64,000 nt of DNA from CBDDKW01 sp965230425 (GTDB lineage: Bacteria; Pseudomonadota; Gammaproteobacteria; UBA1113): the NCBI GenBank assembly GCA_965230425.1, contig CBDDKW010000021.1, positions 24,826 through 88,825 on the forward strand, written 5' to 3'. The translations under genes and the position numbers were made by a program. The notes under the pieces are model-generated. The model ran no database searches, was not told the DNA's origin, and saw nothing but the letters and a program-made list of their open reading frames with translations. The number at the start of each line of letters is the position of its first letter. Positions within the stretch are counted from its first letter, which is position 1. Shown one piece after another: positions 9,531 to 18,137 of this stretch.

Positions 9531-12218
9531 TCAACCTTCCCGCGCTAAATTACGCAGTACATAATGCAATATACCTTCATTGCGGTAGTAATTTAACTCA
9601 TCCTCTGTATCGATGCGGCAGAGTAATTCAGCTTCATCGCAGCTACCATCTTCGCGATGGATAACGAGTTTAAGTTTAGCACGTGGTTGTAGGTTATCAG
9701 CGATACCAATGACATCAAAGGTTTCTTTACCGGTGATATTTAAGCTTTTACGAGTATTGCCTTGAGTAAACTCTAGCGGAATAACCCCCATGCCAATTAA
9801 GTTAGAACGGTGAATACGTTCATAGCTTTCCGTGATCACGGCTTTTACGCCTAAGAGTAATGTGCCTTTAGCAGCCCAGTCACGGGATGAACCTGTGCCG
9901 TATTCTTTACCGGCGATAACCACTAAAGGTGTGTTATCTGCTTGGTATTTCATTGAAGCATCGTAAATCGACATGACTTCACCATTGGGAATATAAGTAG
10001 TAAAGCCACCCTCTGTACCTGGCGCCATTTCATTACGAATACGGATATTACCAAAGGTACCACGCATCATGACTTCATGATTACCGCGACGAGAGCCAAA
10101 GGAATTAAAATCTCTGATTTCTACATTATGTTCGCGTAGGAATTTACCGGCAGGACTGTCAGCTTTAATAGCACCAGCAGGGGAAATATGATCAGTGGTC
10201 ACACTATCGCCTAATATAGCCAGTGCGCGAGCGCCTTGAATATTTGCTAAAGGTTTTAACTCATCACTCATGCCGACAAAATAGGGTGGGTGTTGTACAT
10301 AGGTAGATTCATCTTGCCATTCATAGGTTTTACTTTGCGGTACTTTAATGGCTTGCCAATCAGCATCACCTTTAAATACATCAGCGTATTGTTCTTTAAA
10401 CATGTGGTTATTGATAACCCGAGTTACTTCATCAGCGACTTCTGCATTGCTGGGCCATATATCTTTTAAATAAACGGGGTTGCCGGCTTGATCTTCACCT
10501 AAGGCATCTTGGGTTAAATCAATGCGTGTTGTGCCTGCTAAGGCAAAGGCAACTACGAGAGGAGGCGAGGCTAACCAGTTTGCTTTTACCTGTGGATGCA
10601 CGCGGCCTTCAAAGTTACGATTACCGGATAAGACTGAGGAAACAATTAAATCGCCTTCGTCAACAGCCGCGCTGACTGCATCAGGTAGTGGGCCTGAATT
10701 ACCAATACAGGTAGTACAGCCATAACCTACGAGGTTAAAACCTAATTCATCTAAATAGGTCTGTAGGCCGGCTTTTTCTAAATAATCTGTAACTACCTTA
10801 GAACCAGGTGCAAGAGAGCTTTTTACCCATGGTTTGCGATTTAAGCCTTTTTCTAATGCTTTTTTCGCCACTAGGCCAGCCGCCATCAATGCACTTGGGT
10901 TTGATGTATTGGTACAACTAGTAATAGCAGCAATGACCACATCGCCATGGTTTAAAGTAAAGTCTGCATCCTTGGCAGGAATACCTTGTTCTATATCAGC
11001 AGTACGGCCTTGGTCTGCAACAGTTTGCTCAAAGGCTTGACGCATATTGCTTAAGACAACGCGATCTTGTGGACGTTTCGGTCCGGCAAGGCTAGGTTGT
11101 ACTGTATCTAAATCTAATTCTAAGGTGTCTGTGAAAACTGGATCCGGGGTATTTTCATCATGCCATAAGCCTTGGGCTTTACAGTACGCTTCAACTAAGG
11201 CAATGGTATCATCATCGCGGCCGGTTAAATGCATATAGTTCAAGGTTTCTTGATCGATAGGGAAGAAACCACAGGTTGCACCATATTCAGGTGCCATATT
11301 CGAAATGGTTGCACGGTCGGCTAAAGGTAATTGATTTAAACCCGGACCAAAAAATTCTACAAACTTACCTACAACACCGCGCTTACGCAACATTTCGGTG
11401 ACGGTTAATACTAAATCTGTAGCGATAATACCTTCACGTAATTTACCGGTGAGTTTCATACCGATGACTTCTGGTATCACCATAGTAATAGGTTGGCCAA
11501 GCATGGCAGCTTCTGCTTCAATACCACCGACACCCCAACCGAGGACGCCTAGACCATTGATCATAGTGGTGTGGCTATCAGTGCCTACTAAAGTATCGGG
11601 ATAAGCGATGGTCTTGCCATCGACTTGTTTTGTCCAGACGGCTTTTGCTAAATGCTCTAAATTTACTTGGTGACAAATACCAGTACCGGGTGGTACAACA
11701 CGGAAGTTACTGAAGGCAGTTTGTCCCCAGCGTAAGAATTCATAACGTTCACGGTTACGTTCCATTTCGCGTTCAACATTGGCTTGGAAGGCTTTACTGC
11801 TCGCGAAACTATCTACTTGTACTGAGTGATCGATAACTAAGTCTACGGGGATGAGTGGATTAATTTTATCTGCATCTGCCTGAAGATTGCGCATTGCGGC
11901 ACGCATGGCTGCTAAATCAACCACCGCAGGTACACCGGTGAAGTCTTGCATCAGTACGCGGGCAGGGCGGTAAGCAATTTCATGTTGTGAGGTTTTATTA
12001 TTTAACCAATCTGCCACAGCTTTAATATCATCAGTAGTCACTGATTGACCATCAACATGGCGCAGTAAGTTTTCTAATAAGACTTTTAAGGAGAAGGGTA
12101 AGCGACTGAAATCACCATAGCCTGCCTCAATGGCAGCGGGGATACTGAAGTAGTCGTAAGATTGTTCGTTAACAGATAGGCTACGGTGGGTATTTAAGTC
12201 GGCTGAAGTCACAGGCAT
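9531..12218 (-). CDS. acnA: aconitate hydratase A
   Basis: 895 residues, the normal size of AcnA/IRP-type aconitase. It interconverts citrate and isocitrate through cis-aconitate in the TCA cycle. The three [4Fe-4S] ligands are visible: Cys in ITSCTNTSNPS and the pair in GYGCTTCIGNSGP. The substrate-binding segments VGTDSHTTM and GSSRDWAAKG (swivel domain) are intact, as is the N-terminal VLMQDFTGVPAVVDLAAMR. In this order it is acnA rather than acnB. No terminator separates it from mntA, whose ribosome site it contains. An upstream 9-base-pair hairpin (12323-12349) stands between it and the gene before it. Confidence 0.97.
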   Translation of the reverse strand: MPVTSADLNTHRSLSVNEQSYDYFSIPAAIEAGYGDFSRLPFSLKVLLENLLRHVDGQSVTTDDIKAVADWLNNKTSQHEIAYRPARVLMQDFTGVPAVVDLAAMRAAMRNLQADADKINPLIPVDLVIDHSVQVDSFASSKAFQANVEREMERNRERYEFLRWGQTAFSNFRVVPPGTGICHQVNLEHLAKAVWTKQVDGKTIAYPDTLVGTDSHTTMINGLGVLGWGVGGIEAEAAMLGQPITMVIPEVIGMKLTGKLREGIIATDLVLTVTEMLRKRGVVGKFVEFFGPGLNQLPLADRATISNMAPEYGATCGFFPIDQETLNYMHLTGRDDDTIALVEAYCKAQGLWHDENTPDPVFTDTLELDLDTVQPSLAGPKRPQDRVVLSNMRQAFEQTVADQGRTADIEQGIPAKDADFTLNHGDVVIAAITSCTNTSNPSALMAAGLVAKKALEKGLNRKPWVKSSLAPGSKVVTDYLEKAGLQTYLDELGFNLVGYGCTTCIGNSGPLPDAVSAAVDEGDLIVSSVLSGNRNFEGRVHPQVKANWLASPPLVVAFALAGTTRIDLTQDALGEDQAGNPVYLKDIWPSNAEVADEVTRVINNHMFKEQYADVFKGDADWQAIKVPQSKTYEWQDESTYVQHPPYFVGMSDELKPLANIQGARALAILGDSVTTDHISPAGAIKADSPAGKFLREHNVEIRDFNSFGSRRGNHEVMMRGTFGNIRIRNEMAPGTEGGFTTYIPNGEVMSIYDASMKYQADNTPLVVIAGKEYGTGSSRDWAAKGTLLLGVKAVITESYERIHRSNLIGMGVIPLEFTQGNTRKSLNITGKETFDVIGIADNLQPRAKLKLVIHREDGSCDEAELLCRIDTEDELNYYRNEGILHYVLRNLAREG

Positions 12219-12322
12219 CTCCTCTTGCTTAGCATGCTGTTAAAGCGCGGCTAGGGCACTTAACTAGTCTGATTTATCTGCATAGGAGTATAGCATAGAA
12301 GCCAGCGTTTGTGATGGCCGAC

Positions 12323-12349
12323 CCTGGCAGCGATGCTAAAGCTGCCAGG
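12323..12349. other. perfect 9-bp hairpin between two minus-strand genes
   Basis: CCTGGCAGC (12323-12331) pairs with GCTGCCAGG (12341-12349) around a 9-base loop. It lies just after the stop of the 968-residue protein gene and before acnA. No T-run follows on either strand, so it is a poor intrinsic terminator; it could stabilise a processed 3' end or act as an operator. Confidence 0.5.
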
Positions 12350-12377
12350 TGTTCAGAATTAAGCCATCATGGTGTGG

Positions 12378-15284
12378 TTAGCGTGCGCTCATGCCCGCAA
12401 ATCGCTGTGCGGTAGCATAATGCTTGACACTACCAATAAGGCCACGGCTTTGTACCTGCTGATTATAAGCATCGATGGCGTTCTGTAGGTTAATACCAGG
12501 TATGTGTGTATTCAATTGTTCTTGAATTTCACTACGGCTGACTTTAGCTTTGAGTAGGCAATCAACACCGATTGCGCGCTTACGTTCTATCAAGGTATTT
12601 CCGAGTATGGTTAATTTTACTTGGTCAGGTGTTTGCATTAGGTGCTGTTCTACCATTTCATCAGTTAACCAGCTTAAATCCTCAATAGCTGACAGCGAGT
12701 TAATAATCCAGTGGACTGTTGCTGGAGATAAATTAAGATTTGATGGCTCTAATAATGCTTGGTATTGCGTTGTTGAGAGTAGAAGTTTGCTTGAGACTGT
12801 TGCAAAAGCAGGGCTAGTGGACAGTTCATCAAGTCTTTGTTGTAATGCCCCTGTGGGTAAGTTGGCACCGAGGAAATAATTAGCCATAGCTGCATAGTTA
12901 TTACCAAAGTAAGTGTTTAAAAAGTTGTTACCTTCCTGAGTGGACTGTGAGTTGATTAATCTCAGGAGTGTTTCACTGTTCAGTAGTGTGCTGGTATTTT
13001 CACGTCCTAATTCGCAGAGTAGACACAAAATGATTGGTCTAAGCAAACTATTCTTACTTTCTAACGGTACAATAGTAGACATTACTTGTAAAAGATCCGA
13101 ATCTTTTTTAATTCTCTCATTACTAAGCAGTTGTGTTACAACACCGGCTACAGCATTAACTGCATATTGACCAACATCACGGATATAGGTTTGCAGCGAG
13201 ACTTCGCCCGCTAAAATCATGGCTGTTCCGTAGTCAACAAAAGCTTGCGCTCTATTATTGATGTGATTGTTTGCGATGACTTCGAGATGATTGGTGACGA
13301 GGTACTTAAGCGGTCGGTATCCACAACCGTCTGTTTCTAGTAGCCTAAAGCCATTAAAAATCCTAACTAGGGGTAATTTTAGTGTTGCATTATATTTAGA
13401 AATTTGTGCTAAATTAATAAATAAATTCCGACCATATTGTGTCTGTGCGCGAAATAAGAGGCAATGCTCATAAATATTAGTACTGGAGATTTCTGCTCTA
13501 AGTTGCTTGGCTTCTTCTCTTTGTGCTGTGTGATAGTCATCAGGGTATGGACCTGTATACATTTTTCCGGTGTAACACCTTCCAAAGGGATAAGTGCGGC
13601 CATCATCATGCTCATATCCGAAGTATCCTGATACATACGAATATCCTATCATCTGTTGAAAAGTCGCATGATAGCCATAAGTAACTATCAATTGGTTGTT
13701 TTGTAAAAAATCATAGAAGAGCTTAAATATCCCTGCGGGTAAATAATTGAAGGCATTAGCTTGTAGTTCTGCATTCTTCAAAACGCTATTGTCAGTTAAT
13801 TCATATAACCTATTATGATGGCGTTTTTTTGATAGTAAGTCTTTTATTGCTTCATGTTTTTCAGTGCGTATTAATAAGATAAAAAGGTTTGTTGTAATCT
13901 TAATTGGCACATCATGTTGGCGATTAGGATACAGGATACTGAGAATTTCGTTAAATGTTCCTGGCTCAATCGATGGGTTGCTATAGAGTTGATTAAGCGT
14001 GTCGTCTGTCAGCAGCCAAGGCATAGCCTCAGCAAGTGTCATAATTCTCGAATTTTGTGAATGCTGCATCATCAGCGACATAAGAGAAACAGGTTTATTA
14101 GCTATTCTCACGGTTGCTGTGGGATCGGCACCTGCAATGTATAATGTATACGCTCTTTTCGCCGCTTCTGCAGTTCTAGCGGTTAGTAAGGATTGACGAA
14201 ATGCAAAGGTAATGTCATCGTCATAGACTGCGCGTTGGATATGGTCACGTGTAGTCGTGGCTAATCCAGTTAATATCGCTTTGGTGTTAGCTACAAAAGC
14301 GCTAAGCATAGTACTAGATGAAGAGCTTGCTGATGCGCTAGATTGCTTGCTTGGGTCCAGGCTGATTTCATTACCTTTTTTATGCTCACCGTCACTTGTA
14401 GATATACTGGAAGTGGCTGGTCCGGGCGTGCCAGCTTTTTTTCTAATAACTTGCACGAAGCTACGTGGGTATGGTCCCATGTCCTCTAAACGCTGTGCAA
14501 AGTGTTCAACTTGTTCACGCGGCAAAAAATTCAATAACCCTTCATGAAATTGCTGATTGGAAATATGACTGATGTCGTGACTGGAGTGAATACGTTGAAG
14601 TAAAGCAAGGGCAAACAAGGCTGTTGATTGTGTTTTTTGATTTAGCATGTCTGTGAGTAAGTTCGATCTTTCTCTTTTAGTATACTCAGTTATCGCTGTG
14701 GGTGTTGGGGAGGCGGACTTATCATGAGATAGAGCAGTTGAGGTATCATGGGCATTGCTTCTTGTTTCTTCTTGAGAGGTAGTATTTATTGCTTGTTCAG
14801 TTTCATCTTGAGCAGCATCATCTGTTGCTTGTGTTGAATTTTTTTTTGCACTCTCTGTTAATGCCTTTGCGATGGCTGCTGAACGAGCTTGTCCAGCATA
14901 CTCAGCAAGTGTGAATTCCTTTTGTCGGTATTGCTCACCGAAGTGCTGGAGCAATCCATCATCTAAGATAAAAGTAACGATGTTAGGGATCTGTGAACAC
15001 GCATCTATGAGAGCTTTAATTGTGTCTGTTTTTATTGTTAGTGGATGTCGTAGCATAGCAAAAGTAAATAACTCTGCTATGAAGTCATTTTTTTTGAAAG
15101 CAGCCATATTGAGGTACTTTTTTATTGCAGTTTCGTTGTTATCAAGTAAGGCAAGGTGTACGACAGTAATGCCCTCGCGACTACAGGTTATATCTGCACC
15201 GTTAGCTATGGCTTTTTGCGCGTCTAAAAAATCTTGTTTTTTAAGGGCAGTGATTAATTCTTGAGTAGCGGGGGTAGTAGGCAT
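12378..15284 (-). CDS. 968-residue protein with N-terminal ankyrin-like repeats, putative effector
   Basis: Residues about 5-60 resemble ankyrin repeats (DAQKAIANGADIT, then GITVVHLALLDNNETAI). Residues 145-205 are a Gln/Thr/Ser-rich linker, and a poly-Ser tract lies near residue 320. A second ankyrin-like helix pair occurs near 385 (YTLYIAGADPTATVRI). The rest is predicted helical with no catalytic motif I know. No signal peptide. The start has a GAGGAA ribosome site. Upstream is a PmrA-type box correctly placed before a TATACT -10 (see 15356-15388), which together with the eukaryote-like repeats suggests a Dot/Icm-type effector. That function is inference; the coding call is secure. Confidence 0.7.
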   Translation of the reverse strand: MPTTPATQELITALKKQDFLDAQKAIANGADITCSREGITVVHLALLDNNETAIKKYLNMAAFKKNDFIAELFTFAMLRHPLTIKTDTIKALIDACSQIPNIVTFILDDGLLQHFGEQYRQKEFTLAEYAGQARSAAIAKALTESAKKNSTQATDDAAQDETEQAINTTSQEETRSNAHDTSTALSHDKSASPTPTAITEYTKRERSNLLTDMLNQKTQSTALFALALLQRIHSSHDISHISNQQFHEGLLNFLPREQVEHFAQRLEDMGPYPRSFVQVIRKKAGTPGPATSSISTSDGEHKKGNEISLDPSKQSSASASSSSSTMLSAFVANTKAILTGLATTTRDHIQRAVYDDDITFAFRQSLLTARTAEAAKRAYTLYIAGADPTATVRIANKPVSLMSLMMQHSQNSRIMTLAEAMPWLLTDDTLNQLYSNPSIEPGTFNEILSILYPNRQHDVPIKITTNLFILLIRTEKHEAIKDLLSKKRHHNRLYELTDNSVLKNAELQANAFNYLPAGIFKLFYDFLQNNQLIVTYGYHATFQQMIGYSYVSGYFGYEHDDGRTYPFGRCYTGKMYTGPYPDDYHTAQREEAKQLRAEISSTNIYEHCLLFRAQTQYGRNLFINLAQISKYNATLKLPLVRIFNGFRLLETDGCGYRPLKYLVTNHLEVIANNHINNRAQAFVDYGTAMILAGEVSLQTYIRDVGQYAVNAVAGVVTQLLSNERIKKDSDLLQVMSTIVPLESKNSLLRPIILCLLCELGRENTSTLLNSETLLRLINSQSTQEGNNFLNTYFGNNYAAMANYFLGANLPTGALQQRLDELSTSPAFATVSSKLLLSTTQYQALLEPSNLNLSPATVHWIINSLSAIEDLSWLTDEMVEQHLMQTPDQVKLTILGNTLIERKRAIGVDCLLKAKVSRSEIQEQLNTHIPGINLQNAIDAYNQQVQSRGLIGSVKHYATAQRFAGMSAR

Positions 15285-15355
15285 GATGTAATTCCTCGTA
15301 TTTCGTTATTTTTATATACTTTGGTTACAAATCTAAGCGTTGGTGTTCAAATGCT

Positions 15356-15388
15356 AGTATATAGCGCAACCCTTAAGGTAATATTAAG
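15356..15388 (-). promoter_or_regulatory. PmrA-like box and -10 element
   Basis: On the minus strand CTTAATATT-ac-CTTAAGGGT (15388 down to 15369) is followed after 7 bases by TATACT (15361-15356). The known Legionella/Coxiella PmrA box is cTTAATatT-N2-cTTAATatT: the first half is a perfect match, and the second matches cTTAA and the final T. The half-sites are 11 bases apart as required, and the box covers the -35 region, the place for an activator. It lies 85 bases before the ATG of the 968-residue protein. The rest of the 385-base gap 15285-15669 is AT-rich leader plus the terminator/repeat at 15501-15614. Confidence 0.65.
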
Positions 15389-15500
15389 GGGTAAATGAAA
15401 ATTTATTAATGGTTAATTATGGAAATGAAAATAATAAAGGGTACAGCAGCGCTCTTTTCTTCTCATTAGGCGTCAAATCGCGCTAAAAGAAATAAAAATT

Positions 15501-15614
15501 CCCGAGGCAAGCAAGCCACGGGATATTTTATTTCCTAGTCATATTTCGCCTACGCGCACCAAGTTCGCGTAACGGCGCCTTAAGGGGAGCCTACGCTGAT
15601 TCTCCTTAAGAATC
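15501..15614 (-). repeat. multi-hairpin dispersed repeat, copy B, ending in an intrinsic terminator
   Basis: Read on the minus strand it contains three stem-loops: GATTCT/AGAATC (15598-15614), ACGCG/CGCGT around CAAGTT-type loop (15552-15570), and a terminator hairpin CCCGTGGC-TTGCTT-GCCTCGGG (15522-15501, one mismatch) followed by AATTTTTATTTC. Order, loop sequence (GCGAACTTGGT) and the final hairpin match copy A at 32038-32185. It sits at the 3' end of the minus-strand gene that stops at 15670, so it probably terminates that transcript. Confidence 0.7.
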
Positions 15615-15669
15615 CCCAGGCGTAAAGTGTTCTCAGCAAGCTGTGAGGAATCAAGTTTTAGCTAAAGGG

Positions 15670-16578
15670 CTAAGCATCTAAGCCGCGTTTTATGGCTTCA
15701 ATGACCGCTAGATCGAGATGCGTAAACTCGACGATATCTTCCACTGGATAACCTTTACGGAGCATCTTAGTGGCGGTTTCGATGGCGCGGTTATCCATGT
15801 GAGTGGTTGCTGTTGTTTCGGTGCTAGTCTGTGTCTCTATAGTGGATGAATCCTTTGGTTTTGTCATCATGCCTTTCATCTTATCGAAGGCACCGCTGGC
15901 TTTTTTCATGCCAGCGTCTAAGTTGACATCTTTGCCAGTGGCTGATTTGAGTAAGCCGGTTAATTTATCGGTGGCTTTTTCTGTGGCAGTAGAGTCAGTG
16001 CTTGGTTGCGTATCAGTAGGATCCTCATCACTCGTTTCAATTGTAGGTTCACTTTCTGCTTCAGGTTCTGGGGTCAGTTCGGCTTCTGCCTCTATTTCAG
16101 TTGAACTTGTATCATTGTCTGTTGCAGGATCGGTAAATTCTGATGCTTCTGTTGCTTCAGTTTCTATTTCTTCATCGGTACTGAGTTCTTCCTCGTTGTC
16201 TGCTTCGTCTTCATCTTCATCAGTAGGGGGCTTGGTTAAGCCTTTTAGCTTATCAAACATCCCCGAGGCTTTTTTCATACCGCTATCAAGGTCAACACCT
16301 TTTAAGCCCTTGTCGGTGGCGGATTTTAACATGCCGCTGAGTTTACCTGGGGCTTTTTGTTCTGGTTTATCTGTTTCGGTGGCTTGTGGAGCAGAATCTT
16401 CACTGGCTTCAGCATTATCTTCAGATGCTGCGGGTTTCTTAGTGCCCATCAAGCCCTTCATTTTATCAAAGGTGCCACTGGCCTTTTTCAAGCCTGAATC
16501 AAGGTCTAGGCCCTTATCTTTGGCTGATTTAAGAATGCCGGATAGCTTGCCTTTATCTTTGCTGTCTTTTTCGCTCAT
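15670..16578 (-). CDS. acidic protein with three copies of a ~35-residue KLSG...FDKMKG motif
   Basis: The open frame begins at 16629, but the ATG at 16578 (MSEKDSKDKGKLSG) has GAGGAG ten bases upstream and is the likely start, giving 302 residues. Three near-identical segments (KLSGILKSAKDKGLDLDSG, KLSGMLKSATDKGL, KLTGLLKSATGKDVNLDAG), each followed by a KKASGxFDKxKG helix, are separated by long Asp/Glu/Ser/Thr-rich linkers. The C-terminal 35 residues (MLRKGYPVEDIVEFTHLDL) look like a small helix-turn-helix-like tail. No signal peptide or known domain. The repeats could be amphipathic helices binding lipid or a partner three times. Function unknown. Confidence 0.6.
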   Translation of the reverse strand: MSEKDSKDKGKLSGILKSAKDKGLDLDSGLKKASGTFDKMKGLMGTKKPAASEDNAEASEDSAPQATETDKPEQKAPGKLSGMLKSATDKGLKGVDLDSGMKKASGMFDKLKGLTKPPTDEDEDEADNEEELSTDEEIETEATEASEFTDPATDNDTSSTEIEAEAELTPEPEAESEPTIETSDEDPTDTQPSTDSTATEKATDKLTGLLKSATGKDVNLDAGMKKASGAFDKMKGMMTKPKDSSTIETQTSTETTATTHMDNRAIETATKMLRKGYPVEDIVEFTHLDLAVIEAIKRGLDA

Positions 16579-16631
16579 AGTGCTGATGCTCCTCGTACTG
16601 TTACTGTAAGTATAGATTGATAAAAGCAAGA

Positions 16632-16766
16632 AATCTCCCCCGCTTGTGGCCGAGTTCTGGGGTTTCCCAAGGGGAGAGCGGAAGCACCTCTTGGGGCAAC
16701 CTCGGCGCGGGTTTCCCGCGCAAGCGAAATCATATCAGGAAACAATCTCGGTCACTTGCGGCCGAG
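16632..16766 (-). repeat. GC-rich palindromic cluster at the 3' end of mnmA
   Basis: This stretch is much richer in G+C than its surroundings and holds successive inverted repeats: CTCGG/CCGAG (16747-16751 with 16762-16766), GCGCGGG-TTT-CCCGCGC (16705-16721) and CCCAAG/CTTGGG (16666-16695). On the minus strand the motif CTCGGCC(A/G)CAAG occurs twice, once at each end, each followed by GAGATT and a T-rich run. The first hairpin lies just after the mnmA stop and may end its transcript. It resembles the dispersed multi-hairpin family in layout but not in detailed sequence. Confidence 0.5.
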
Positions 16767-16777
16767 TTGTTCGGTAT

Positions 16778-17869
16778 CTATGCTGAGCGATGTGTGGCGG
16801 TGATAATACCACCGCCTAGGCAATTTTCCTCTGCATAAAATACCACTGATTGGCCAGGGGTAATGGCCCATTGTGGGTCGTCAAATTGCACTTCTAAAAA
16901 CTCTGAATGTTGCTTAATAGTACAAGCTTGTTGTTGCTGTCGATAACGTGTTTTAGCTTGGCAGTGTAGGGGAAATTTAGGGGTATTATCGGCAACCCAA
17001 GTCACCGAATCACAGTATAAAGAGGGACTATATAAGCGTGGATGATCGTGGCCTTGACCGACAATTAAGACATTGCGGGTTAAGTCTTTGCCAAGCACAT
17101 ACCAGGGTTGTTCATCACTGTCTTGACGGCCGCCAATACCTAAGCCCTTACGTTGGCCGATGGTATGAAACATTAAGCCTTGGTGTTTGCCGATAACCTC
17201 GCCTGTGTCGGTTTCTATATTGCCAGGCTGTGCAGGGACGAAGCGATTTAAAAAGTCATTAAATTTACGTTCGCCGATAAAACAAATACCGGTACTATCT
17301 TTTTTATCATGGGTGATAAACCCTGCTTGGGCAGCTAATTCACGGACTTTAGGTTTGGCGAGTTCGCCCACGGGGAATAGGGCTTTCGCCAGTTGTTGTT
17401 GACCTAGGGTGTAAAGAAAGTAACTTTGATCTTTATTAGTGTCGATACCTTTGAGTAATTGATAATGATCTTCCTGCTGGCCAATACGGGCGTAATGACC
17501 CGTGGCAATATAATCAGCGCCGAGTTGCATAGCGTAGTCTAAAAAGGCTTTAAATTTGATTTCTTTATTGCAGAGAATATCGGGGTTAGGGGTGCGGCCT
17601 GCTTGGTATTCGCTGAGGAAGTTTTCAAAGACCCGATCCCAATAATCTGCAGCAAAATTGACGCGATGTAGTTTTATACCGAGCTTATCGCAGACGGCTT
17701 GGGCGTCAGCCACATCTTCTGCTGCTGAGCAATATTCTGTTGAATCGTCTTCTTCCCAATTCTTCATGAATAGACCTTCCACAGCATAACCTTGCTGCTG
17801 AAGCAGCAAAGCTGCCACTGAGGAATCCACTCCACCGGACATACCGACGATGACTTTTTCTTGGGGCAT
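16778..17869 (-). CDS. mnmA: tRNA-specific 2-thiouridylase MnmA
   Basis: 363 residues, full length. It transfers sulfur to U34 of tRNA-Lys, Glu and Gln. The ATP-binding PP-loop GMSGGVDSSVAAL lies at residues 8-20. The two catalytic cysteines are present in PDILCNKEIKF (about 102) and STGICFIGERKF (about 198). The C-terminal beta-barrel region (QWAITPGQSVVFY) is complete. It is transcribed divergently from icd; the 268-base gap between them holds a 14-base inverted repeat. A ribosome site (AGG) lies upstream of the ATG. Confidence 0.97.
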   Translation of the reverse strand: MPQEKVIVGMSGGVDSSVAALLLQQQGYAVEGLFMKNWEEDDSTEYCSAAEDVADAQAVCDKLGIKLHRVNFAADYWDRVFENFLSEYQAGRTPNPDILCNKEIKFKAFLDYAMQLGADYIATGHYARIGQQEDHYQLLKGIDTNKDQSYFLYTLGQQQLAKALFPVGELAKPKVRELAAQAGFITHDKKDSTGICFIGERKFNDFLNRFVPAQPGNIETDTGEVIGKHQGLMFHTIGQRKGLGIGGRQDSDEQPWYVLGKDLTRNVLIVGQGHDHPRLYSPSLYCDSVTWVADNTPKFPLHCQAKTRYRQQQQACTIKQHSEFLEVQFDDPQWAITPGQSVVFYAEENCLGGGIITATHRSA

Positions 17870-17941
17870 AATGAGTACCTGTTTATTTAAGTTCTTGGAT
17901 TATACGATAATAGGTGAGTGAAAGTAAGTTGAGGGGCGGGT

Positions 17942-18027
17942 TTGATTTAAGCATTGAACAATATAAGTGGTAGCCTAAAACGATACACCAAAATTCTGTT
18001 TTAAGTAATGCTGAATGCTTAAATCAA
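17942..18027. repeat. 14-base perfect inverted repeat in the mnmA/icd divergent gap
   Basis: TTGATTTAAGCATT (17942-17955) and AATGCTTAAATCAA (18014-18027) are exact inverted copies separated by 58 bases. They bracket the gap between two divergent genes, just upstream of the icd -10 box. They could be paired operator half-sites for looping, a transcript hairpin, or the ends of a tiny decayed element. Confidence 0.55.
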
Positions 18028-18042
18028 GCCTCGTGATCTCTC

Positions 18043-18048
18043 TATAAT
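18043..18048 (+). promoter_or_regulatory. consensus -10 box for icd
   Basis: TATAAT at 18043-18048, 90 bases before the icd ATG. No good TTGACA lies 16-18 bases upstream, so the promoter may need an activator; the inverted repeat ending at 18027 overlaps the -35 position. Confidence 0.4.
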
Positions 18049-18137
18049 GACCATTCTCTGGATGTTTATTGCGGGCTTTGAGCTATCGATGCTATCCTAG
18101 CGGCTGATGAAAATGAGCTGCTAGGAGATCCTGTATC

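Noticed and set aside
12378..15284. several plus-strand frames of 60-130 codons within the 968-residue gene
   Set aside because: Shadows of the minus-strand gene, without ribosome sites or recognisable domains.
15803..16609. 268-codon plus-strand frame rich in Ser and Val
   Set aside because: Mirror of the repetitive acidic gene on the minus strand; the composition is what Asp/Glu/Thr codons give when read backwards.
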